Origin: Desulfomonile sp.
GTDB taxonomy: Bacteria; Desulfobacterota; Desulfomonilia; Desulfomonilales; Desulfomonilaceae
Assembly: GCA_020216785.1 (NCBI GenBank)
Contig: JAIWNO010000095.1
Coordinates: 1-15,782, forward strand
Length of the DNA: 15,782 bases
Reading direction: 5' to 3'
A model generated the notes under the pieces. It did no database searches. It saw only the letters and a program-made list of their open reading frames with translations, and was not told the origin of the DNA. The translations under genes and the position numbers were made by a program. Shown here piece after piece: positions 1 through 6,462 of this stretch; the stretch's first letter is position 1, and each line of letters begins with the position of its first letter.

Positions 1-1747
1 CCGCGGCATGTTCACCGAGTCCCTCCGCTGCACTCTTCACTGCTTCCGAGAGGCGAGCGACCTCCTTTTCCCACCCGAGTCGCTCCTCAGCGATGTGATC
101 CGCCTCAGTCCTGAGCTTCTCCAAATCTGCATTCTTGGCTTTCAGGGTTTGCCCGTCCGGCAGCTCCGTTTCGGAAATTGCAGGTGACGGGTGGTTTGTG
201 GAGCCGCACACAGGGCACGGGAGACCGGGAGCAAGGTCTCGCGCAAGGATCGCCGCCTGTCCTCTGATCCAATGAGCTTCCAGGTTCTTGAATTCCTCAT
301 GCGCTTGGGTCGACTTCTGTCTAACTTGTTCCAGCAGTGTGGTAATCCTGTGTAGCTCCTTCTCGGCAGAATCAAGGTCTGCGCGGCGCTTCCGCAGTTC
401 TCTTCCAAGCTTGCAGCTCCTCTCGGCCTCCTGGGATTGATGCCTGAGCAATTCCAGCCTTACAACGATCTTTTCCAATTCGCTCGTCCGGCGCTGGTTG
501 TCGTCCCATTGAGCTTTCGCCTGTTCAACAGCTTCTGCTGCGGCGACGACTCCTGCTTCCAACTGTGCAAGCTGTTGTTCCGCGAGCGAGAGACGCTTCC
601 GCGCCGCGTGGAGTTCGCTCACTCGCTCGGAAAGGAGTTCCAGTTGTCCAAGACTTTGTTTGAGCTGATCCCGCTCGGCCTGACGGCCGCTTTCTCGGCC
701 CAAGACAGTTTCGGCTTGGACTCTCATGGTGTTGGCGCGTTCGAGCGCTCTTTGAGCAGTGTCGACCTTCTTGAAAGCGAGTTCAGCCTCGGCGATCCTT
801 TTGTTCAGAATTTCTTCTCGCCCAACAAGGGTCTCAGCTTTGCGAGCTGCCTCGAGTTCGACTCTCTTGCCAGCAACCGTCCCGATGCGCTGTTCGAGCA
901 CCGCCAAGGCCTCGACCGCAGCACTCACTTCGTTCAAGCGCTCCAGGATGAGCTTTCCATGATTGAGGCGTTCCCGTGCAGTTTCTTCCGCTTTCTTAAG
1001 ATCCTCCAGTTTCGCAAGAATATCGTTAAGCTTCGCGTGATCCAGCATCTGACGCTGCTGAAGCTCGTCAGCGGTCTCGGCTCCAGAATTCTGCAAGATG
1101 AGGGAAACTTGGCGCCGCTCATCGGTTATGCTGTCGGCAACTTCTTTGGCCGCAGCCTTCAGCGCCTCTTCGATGCGACGGTACAGTTCGGTTTGGAAGA
1201 GCACTTCCAGGATCTTCTCCCGGTCGGCAGAGCCGGATGCGAGGAAGCGGCGGAACTCCCCTTGCGGGAGCACGACCACTTGGCGGAACTGGTCGCTCTT
1301 GAATCCAAGGATGTCTTCTACCGCTTTCGTGACTTCTTTTGGCTTAACCGCTATAACAGTGCCTTCGGTCGAGTCGTCGTGGAGTCCTGTTCGCTTGGTG
1401 AGGAGGGCGTCTGCTCGGGTCCTCGTCTGGTTCCCGCGTTTTCCCACTCCTTGTTGTTCCGGTCTTCGATACACACGGTACAAGTCACGGCCGAGTCTGA
1501 AATCCAATATCACCTCCGTGGCGGTGGAAGGAAGGGCGTAATCGCTTCGGATGCGGTTCGGGTCGCGATCACCCCCCGAGCAGACGCCGTAGAGTGCGTA
1601 ACAGAGCGCATCGAGAATGGTGGTCTTGCCCGCTCCTGTAGGACCGTTGACGAGAAAGAGGGATCGATCACCCAGCCTGCGAAAGTCGACCACCTGCTCT
1701 ACGGGAAACGGCCCGACTGCTCTCATCACCAATCTGACGGGCTTCAT
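1..1747 (-). CDS. sbcC: SbcC, exonuclease SbcCD ATPase subunit (partial, C-terminus beyond window)
   Basis: Large Rad50/SMC-like ATPase subunit of the SbcCD nuclease, which with SbcD trims DNA ends and cleaves hairpins in the cytoplasm. The reading frame is open from the ATG at 1747 to the window edge, giving 582 codons; the family is about 1000-1100 residues, so the second coiled-coil arm and the Walker B/signature half lie outside. Visible: start MKPVRLVMRAVGPF, Walker A GPTGAGKTT at residues 35-43, the family-typical Q-loop block QFRQVVVLPQGEFRRFL from residue 153, then a long Glu/Lys/Leu-rich coiled coil (about 190-500) and the zinc-hook motif CPVC at residues 511-514 (bases 206-217), which dimerises two subunits around one zinc ion. 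The start codon overlaps the sbcD stop as ATGA, indicating translational coupling. No in-frame stop was found on reading through the segment. Identification is secure; only the truncation by the window limits it. Confidence 0.96.
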   Translation of the reverse strand, partial: MKPVRLVMRAVGPFPVEQVVDFRRLGDRSLFLVNGPTGAGKTTILDALCYALYGVCSGGDRDPNRIRSDYALPSTATEVILDFRLGRDLYRVYRRPEQQGVGKRGNQTRTRADALLTKRTGLHDDSTEGTVIAVKPKEVTKAVEDILGFKSDQFRQVVVLPQGEFRRFLASGSADREKILEVLFQTELYRRIEEALKAAAKEVADSITDERRQVSLILQNSGAETADELQQRQMLDHAKLNDILAKLEDLKKAEETARERLNHGKLILERLNEVSAAVEALAVLEQRIGTVAGKRVELEAARKAETLVGREEILNKRIAEAELAFKKVDTAQRALERANTMRVQAETVLGRESGRQAERDQLKQSLGQLELLSERVSELHAARKRLSLAEQQLAQLEAGVVAAAEAVEQAKAQWDDNQRRTSELEKIVVRLELLRHQSQEAERSCKLGRELRKRRADLDSAEKELHRITTLLEQVRQKSTQAHEEFKNLEAHWIRGQAAILARDLAPGLPCPVCGSTNHPSPAISETELPDGQTLKAKNADLEKLRTEADHIAEERLGWEKEVARLSEAVKSAAEGLGEHAA

Positions 1748-2898
1748 GAGGAACATTCCTCCAATTCGCTTCGCACTTCCCGCGCCACCATCTCGTATGC
1801 TGCAGCCTGTTCCTCGGTTACCGGATCTCCGGTGACATGTGCAAAGAAATCCGCGAACAGGTCCGCGTCCGTTCGCTTTCGATGGTCCCCGTTCGTGCGG
1901 ACCCCGGCTTCCCTGATTTCGGAATGAGATCGCTCCAGGTGCAATACGTTGGGATAGACTTCGCGAAGCCGACTCATGCCATCGAGGATCGCTCCGGAGT
2001 CATTAAGGCATATAAGGAGGTAATCCTCCGGATTTACGTCCGTAGGAGGGCTGTTGACCAGATCGCTGAACGAGCCTTCGATGCGCCGCACGTCCCGAAT
2101 GCTCCGAAGCTGGATGTGCTCTACCATTACTGTGCCGTTGCGGCCGATCTCGACGAGGTCCACGCCTTTGACGTCGTTGACCTCGGAGAAGGAATATTTG
2201 AAGAGTGATCCTGCGTAGCGAATGTGATCCGGACCGGCTTTTTGAGGACGATGGAGATGCCCGAGCGCGACGTAGTCAAAGCCCGCAAGACACGCTGGGT
2301 CGACCAGGTCCGCACCGCCCACCGAGAGCGGCCGCTCAGACTCACTCTGAGATGATCCTCGCACGAACGCATGCGCCAGCAACACGGAACGCCCGCTGCG
2401 CGGGCGGCTCGACCGGATGCCGCCGATCAATGCATCTAGAGCGGCCTGATGATCCTGGATCTCTTCTGTCACGAGCGTTTCCCGAACCAGCGCAGGCTCG
2501 GCAAAAGGGATAGCATAGAACCGTACCGGCCCGTGCTCGTCTTCGATGACGACCGGCTCGACCGGGGTCGCAGGAAATCCGAAAAGGTGCAGGCCACGCT
2601 CCTGAAGCATCTTAGACGCAAACTGCAAACGTATCGGACTGTCGTGATTGCCCGCGATAACGATTACCGGCACCCCGAGCCCCATCACAAGTCGCGATAG
2701 CACATCGTCCAGGAGTTGCACCGCGTCGGCGGAGGGTAGGGACCTGTCATAGACGTCGCCGCAGATAACCACCGCGTCGGGCCTAGAGTCCTTGACAAGG
2801 TCTACAAGCCTGTCCAACAGGTAGGCCTGATCCTCGATCAGCCGCTTGCCGTGCAGTTGACGTCCCAAATGCCAGTCCGCGGTATGGATGAATCGCAT
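1744..2898 (-). CDS. sbcD: SbcD, exonuclease SbcCD nuclease subunit
   Basis: Mre11-type Mn-dependent phosphoesterase, the catalytic partner of SbcC. From the chosen start (384 aa) all metal-binding motifs are present: DWH at residues 8-10, GDVYD at 47-51, GNHD at 83-86, and the later histidines LLAHAF (H176) and GHLH (H214, H216). The C-terminal block DFFAHVTGDPVTEEQ resembles the usual end of SbcD. The frame is open to an upstream ATG at 2991, but the start at 2898 is preferred: it puts MRFIHTADWHLG at the N-terminus as in the family, has a GGAGGG ribosome-binding site six bases or so upstream, and a promoter lies between the two candidate starts. The stop overlaps the sbcC start by four bases. 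Length and motif order are normal for an active enzyme. Confidence 0.96.
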   Translation of the reverse strand: MRFIHTADWHLGRQLHGKRLIEDQAYLLDRLVDLVKDSRPDAVVICGDVYDRSLPSADAVQLLDDVLSRLVMGLGVPVIVIAGNHDSPIRLQFASKMLQERGLHLFGFPATPVEPVVIEDEHGPVRFYAIPFAEPALVRETLVTEEIQDHQAALDALIGGIRSSRPRSGRSVLLAHAFVRGSSQSESERPLSVGGADLVDPACLAGFDYVALGHLHRPQKAGPDHIRYAGSLFKYSFSEVNDVKGVDLVEIGRNGTVMVEHIQLRSIRDVRRIEGSFSDLVNSPPTDVNPEDYLLICLNDSGAILDGMSRLREVYPNVLHLERSHSEIREAGVRTNGDHRKRTDADLFADFFAHVTGDPVTEEQAAAYEMVAREVRSELEECSS

Positions 2899-2916
2899 GG
2901 TCCCTCCGAGGAGCGG

Positions 2917-2945
2917 AGTATGACGGGGCAAGGGATGTTGGTCAA
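2917..2945 (-). promoter_or_regulatory. Putative sigma70 promoter of sbcDC
   Basis: On the minus strand TTGACC (2945-2940) and CATACT (2922-2917) are separated by 17 bases, a reasonable -35/-10 pair. Transcription would start near 2910, leaving a leader of only about a dozen bases that holds the GGAGGG ribosome-binding site. This agrees with the sbcD start at 2898 and argues against the longer reading frame from 2991. Called by eye, without start-site data. Confidence 0.5.
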
Positions 2946-3000
2946 GAGGAAGCGCCAGGAAAACGCATGTCGGCTCATCAGAGCGCTCCAACAGATCTCC

Positions 3001-3037
3001 AAATGAAAAGGCCCGCCACTCGTACGAACGGTGGGCC
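3001..3037 (-). terminator. Rho-independent terminator, minus strand
   Basis: Read on the minus strand, GGCCCACC (3037-3030) pairs with GGCGGGCC (3017-3010), one pair being a G-T wobble. The inner bases can continue the stem to a GTAC tetraloop. The stem is followed at once by TTTTCATTT (3009-3001). This would end transcription coming from the genes at 3428 and beyond before the sbcD promoter. The plus strand shows only A-rich sequence after the stem, so it is probably one-directional. Confidence 0.7.
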
Positions 3038-3427
3038 GAAATAAAAAAGATTAATCTATCGTACCATCAACCTTATGAGCGTCCAAGGTGACGAGCGAAT
3101 CAGCCATGACGAATGAAGTTAATTTCGGAGGAGGAGCCGACGCACCGAGCTGGAGAGGTATGTTCGCTGCTTCACATATAGAGTGAGCCAAGGCCCGGGT
3201 CCCGTGGGGCGGGCACTGAGATGTCGAGGAGCGAATTGAGGCCGAGTGTGTGGACAGGGGATGGAGCAACCCCTTGTCTGGGAAGTGTCCGAACAGAACA
3301 GTATCTGGAAGCGTAAGTGGGCCAACTCCGTGACAAGTCTGGGTGAGACGGCAGTTGCAAGAGCATCTCAGCACGACCCCTACAATGGCTGTGCTCTCAC
3401 TTCAAATCTGCGGGGGTCGTCTCAAAC
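3038..3427. other. Intergenic stretch without a convincing gene
   Basis: About 390 bases between the secreted-protein gene and the terminator. Open frames on both strands are short and compositionally unlike proteins. It contains a perfect 8-base inverted repeat ACGACCCC (3373-3380) / GGGGTCGT (3413-3420) starting right after the stop of the 3428 gene, and a second hairpin GACAGGGG / CCCCTTGTC around 3253-3280. Neither is followed by a T-run. If transcribed, the stretch is a long structured 3' untranslated region ending in the 3001-3037 terminator, or a separate small RNA; no clear promoter for the latter was seen. Confidence 0.4.
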
Positions 3428-4156
3428 TTACTTTGGCGCCCCAGGCCCGGACTCACCAGGTCGACCGGGTTCCGCTGCGGTCTTGAGGCGGGCGGAGTCG
3501 ATGGCTTTCTTCTTGAGGCGATCGTAGTCTCTACACAGCTCAGTCAATTGTTTGGTGTACCGATTCAATTCGTTTCGATACCTCGCGTATCGGTCCACAC
3601 AGGAGCGCTCTCTCATGAATCGGCCAAGCGAATTTACCACGAGGTCGCGTAACAAGAGGAACTGCTTATATATGGAGAGCTGCTGCGCGACATTGTCGTC
3701 GATGGCTCGGAGTGAGGAAAACATGCTCTTGTCACACATGTTCATGAGGCGGAAAGCCATTTGATTATACTGACGGAATTCAAGGTTCATCTTCCAGATC
3801 TTGTCGCTGATTGTGGAGAGAATTTCCGCGAATTCCTTGTACTCGCTCATTTCCGTGACAGGTCGGTCGTAGACCTTGAATTCGATTTTGTCCACCCAGT
3901 CCGCTTCACTGAACGCGAGATAGCCGCCTGCGCCCACCCGGTAGAACGCGCGGGGGTCGAGGTCGGTGTCTCTAACGAGTTCGTCTACGATGATTTTCTT
4001 GCTGTCGGGGGTCTTGAGAGTGAGCTCGAAATAGCCATCCTTGGCTTCCGGTCTGACTTCCGGCTCTGCGACCGTCTGCGCCCACGATATCCCCTCACAC
4101 ATCAACACCATACATACACAACATGTCAGGATGAACAACGACGCCCTTCCGATCAT
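3428..4156 (-). CDS. Secreted helical protein of unknown family
   Basis: 242 aa from the ATG at 4156, which has AAGGAG eight bases upstream; an ATG further upstream (4201) lacks such a site and would bury the signal peptide. Residues 1-27 form a signal peptide (a hydrophobic, Cys-containing core, then GISWAQ before TVAEPEV). A short beta-like part follows (about 42-100, with FELTLKTPDSKKIIVDELV and IEFKVYDRPV). Residues 100-225 appear mostly helical and rich in Tyr, Arg and Leu, with three Cys (141, 186, 208) that could form a disulfide in the periplasm. The tail (about 226-242) is Pro/Gly-rich. No family is recognised and no function is assigned. It begins 60 bases after the stop of the TPR/transglutaminase-like gene and is probably co-transcribed with it, so a shared role in the periplasm or at the surface is likely. 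Confidence 0.75.
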   Translation of the reverse strand: MIGRASLFILTCCVCMVLMCEGISWAQTVAEPEVRPEAKDGYFELTLKTPDSKKIIVDELVRDTDLDPRAFYRVGAGGYLAFSEADWVDKIEFKVYDRPVTEMSEYKEFAEILSTISDKIWKMNLEFRQYNQMAFRLMNMCDKSMFSSLRAIDDNVAQQLSIYKQFLLLRDLVVNSLGRFMRERSCVDRYARYRNELNRYTKQLTELCRDYDRLKKKAIDSARLKTAAEPGRPGESGPGAPK

Positions 4157-4216
4157 GGGATCAACTCCTTCTCTCCGTGAACAAGGACGATTACGGCACA
4201 CACCACCGTCGACCAG

Positions 4217-6397
4217 TTACATGCGTCCGAGGCGCTGCTCCTGGTGCTTGCGTGCAAATTCGCTGGTCGGCAGTCGAGAGGTGCCGATTCTGATCACCTC
4301 ATCAATGGCAGCGGCATCCCGTGCCTTTTCCGCCCGAGTTACGGCGGCCCAGCAGAAGGCCTCGAGGCGCTTTTTCAGATGCTCGCTGCACGGGAGACTC
4401 TGGATGCCGCTCTCCAGGACCTTCAGCGCCTTAAGCCACGCGCCTCTCTCGGTCTGCCAGTCCCGAATCTCCGTCTCATCGAGCCTAGTCAATTCCGTCT
4501 CGACAACCTCGATTTCGCTCTGGAGCATGACAGCCGTGGAAGACGAGGGCCCGGACAGGGCTTTCTCAAGCTCCAAATCGTCGAGCTTTTCCGTGAGCTG
4601 CTTTTCAACCTGCCGGCGCATCCTGATACCGTTTTCGATGGCCTCCAGCGCTGGGCGTGCTTCCGCTCGGGCGATGAACACGAATGCTTCCTCCTCACGC
4701 TGGATGGCTTCTTCCAACCGCGGTGCCAGCGCCCTTGCCGTGCGAAGCAGGTTCAAGCCCCGCTCGGAATAGTAACGGGCCTTTTCTTTTTCAATGGTGG
4801 CATTGGCTTTCTGGAGCTCTTTCTGGTATCGGGTCAGGTCTTCTTGGAACTTCCGTTGCTCACGCTCCAGTTCGATCTTGGCCCTGTCGGGATCCGCGTA
4901 GAGCCTGGCCCTGATGGAGGCAACGCGAGTTGCCGCTTCCCGATTGCTCTGCATGATCATGTCTTCAAGGGTTTTCTTGTACGCGACCTCTTCCTTAAAC
5001 TGTGCCTCAATGCGCTCAAGGCCTGACTCGTTGGCGCTCATATGCTGGTATGCGAGAAGGCCTGCCGGACGCACCTCCGGGGAGATCTTGGCGCCAATGG
5101 AGGCCTGAGGAACACCCTGATCGTCCAGAATGTCTCGCATCTTGAACTGGTCCCACCACACTGCGTCAAAGCCCGCCTCTTCAGGAACATCCTTTGCCAT
5201 GCCCGCTGCGATATCCACAGGGATTTTTCTCTTGCCGTCGTTGAGCAAAACCAGAGCATGACCGGCTGTAACCGTTCCCGTGACCGGAAGTCCGGCTTCC
5301 TGGGCGATAAGCGCGTAGAGGATGGCCCCGGAGAGGCTCGCGTATTTCTTCTGCTCGAGAATGCCTTGCGCGAATGCCCCGTCCTGTGCGTCATATTGCT
5401 TGAGCACGTTTGCCTTGAGCCACTTGTAAAGCGCTCGGCCTTTGGCGTTCACTCCCTGCACATGAGCGACGGCCTTCAGTGCCTCACTCCTGATTCGATC
5501 CAGCTCCTGCCTGAGACGAGTGTACTGAGCCGGGTCGGTCACCGACGCTTTAATAAACGCTTCGTACAAGTCCTTGTAAGGATTGGATGGAATCACATCC
5601 CTCGGACAATAATCCGGCTGAAAAAGCGGAAGGACGAAACGCTTGGCGGCTGACGGGTCGCGGCCCGATTCCTTCCGGTATTCGTTGAGAAGATAGTAGT
5701 CGGGATACCGGCGCAAGAACAGCACTGTTACGGCGGGACCCTTTGTTGGCGCCGCAGCCGGGCTGGGTCCCGCGCCCGCGCGTGGAACCGCAACAGGGAC
5801 TTTCCCGGTAAGCGGATATGTCCATTCGGGCTGGAGACCGCCGCGGGTAGCAGCGAGATACCGCCTTTCGGTTAGATAGGGATCGAAGCCGTACACGGTG
5901 AGGGCCCGCTGGTACTGATCGACTGCGCCGGCGAAATTGCCGCTGTCCTCGTATCGCTGCCCAAGCAAGCCGAATGACTGGTACGACTTCGGGTCCACGT
6001 CTTGGGCAATGCGAGCGTAGTAGTCGCCGCGATCGATGTACCCGGTCTCATACGCAAGCGCGGCCAGACCAAGATATGCTTCCGCACGTTGAGGCTGCGC
6101 AATGGCGGCCTGGAGCAAGTAATTCTCCGCGCCTGCAATCTTCTTTGCCGTATCGGCGCCACCCAGATCGGTCATTTCCAACTGTCCGAGAAGTAACAGG
6201 GCGGCGTAATTCTCGGGATCGAGCCGGAGCAGGTCGATGAGTTTCTCCTTGGCCAAGGGCGTCCGTCCTGCTTCGATAGCTTTCATTGCCTCGCCGAGCA
6301 GGCCCGCTCGCGTTTTTTTCGGTTCGGCGGCGATGGCACAGAGCTGGGCGATGAGAAACATAACCCCCGCGAGTAACAGGACTCGGCGCACCCTCAT
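4217..6397 (-). CDS. Exported TPR / transglutaminase-like / coiled-coil protein
   Basis: 726 aa with AGAGGT seven bases before the ATG. Domains in order: signal peptide (1-24, ending CAIAA before EPKK); TPR-like repeats (about 30-175) with typical spacing such as AEAYLGLAALAYETGYIDRG; a Pro/Ala linker (200-222); a region of unknown fold (223-320); a transglutaminase/SirB1-like core (about 320-400) with SLSGAILYALIAQEAGLP, GHALVLL (H380) and KIPVDI (D395); then a long Glu/Lys/Arg-rich coiled coil (about 455-690). Related TPR-transglutaminase proteins carry Cys-Leu-Ser at the catalytic site; here the equivalent looks like Ser354-Leu-Ser, while the His and Asp are kept. This suggests a non-catalytic binding or scaffold role, though the alignment is by eye. 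It has its own consensus promoter and likely forms an operon with the secreted protein downstream. Membership in a transglutaminase-like fold is inference; export and TPR are well supported. Confidence 0.8.
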   Translation of the reverse strand: MRVRRVLLLAGVMFLIAQLCAIAAEPKKTRAGLLGEAMKAIEAGRTPLAKEKLIDLLRLDPENYAALLLLGQLEMTDLGGADTAKKIAGAENYLLQAAIAQPQRAEAYLGLAALAYETGYIDRGDYYARIAQDVDPKSYQSFGLLGQRYEDSGNFAGAVDQYQRALTVYGFDPYLTERRYLAATRGGLQPEWTYPLTGKVPVAVPRAGAGPSPAAAPTKGPAVTVLFLRRYPDYYLLNEYRKESGRDPSAAKRFVLPLFQPDYCPRDVIPSNPYKDLYEAFIKASVTDPAQYTRLRQELDRIRSEALKAVAHVQGVNAKGRALYKWLKANVLKQYDAQDGAFAQGILEQKKYASLSGAILYALIAQEAGLPVTGTVTAGHALVLLNDGKRKIPVDIAAGMAKDVPEEAGFDAVWWDQFKMRDILDDQGVPQASIGAKISPEVRPAGLLAYQHMSANESGLERIEAQFKEEVAYKKTLEDMIMQSNREAATRVASIRARLYADPDRAKIELEREQRKFQEDLTRYQKELQKANATIEKEKARYYSERGLNLLRTARALAPRLEEAIQREEEAFVFIARAEARPALEAIENGIRMRRQVEKQLTEKLDDLELEKALSGPSSSTAVMLQSEIEVVETELTRLDETEIRDWQTERGAWLKALKVLESGIQSLPCSEHLKKRLEAFCWAAVTRAEKARDAAAIDEVIRIGTSRLPTSEFARKHQEQRLGRM

Positions 6398-6432
6398 GGC
6401 TTTACCTCTTTGAAAAGAATGGGTTATAATTA

Positions 6433-6462
6433 ATTATAGAATAAAACGAGACTATTTGTCAA
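6433..6462 (-). promoter_or_regulatory. Consensus sigma70 promoter of the TPR/transglutaminase-like gene
   Basis: Minus strand TTGACA (6462-6457) and TATAAT (6438-6433), both perfect hexamers, 18 bases apart. The -35 box overlaps the stop codon of the upstream lyase gene (6459-6461). The -10 box is half of a perfect 14-base palindrome, TATAATTAATTATA (6425-6438), whose other half is a TATAAT on the plus strand; TTTACC (6401-6406) sits 18 bases before that one. The palindrome could be a repressor site or make the promoter bidirectional, giving antisense RNA into the end of the lyase gene. The start at 6397 is about 30 bases downstream. Confidence 0.7.

Noticed and set aside
437..1927. Long plus-strand open frame of 496 codons
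   Set aside because: It shares codon phase with sbcC on the opposite strand, where Walker A, Q-loop and zinc hook are clear; the plus-strand protein has no recognisable motif and crosses the sbcC/sbcD junction.
2899..2991. 31-codon N-terminal extension of SbcD
   Set aside because: The sbcD promoter lies inside it, the family N-terminus matches the later ATG, and only that ATG has a good ribosome-binding site.
3051..3374. Minus-strand frame of 107 codons in the intergenic stretch, ending in MADSLVTLDAHKVDGTID
   Set aside because: Mostly random-looking. The 18-residue tail looks more coding-like and precedes the terminator, but has no ribosome-binding site, so it was not called as a gene.
4041..4772. 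Plus-strand open frame of 243 codons
   Set aside because: Shadow of the transglutaminase-like and secreted-protein genes; Ser/Arg-rich composition typical of antisense frames in GC-rich DNA.
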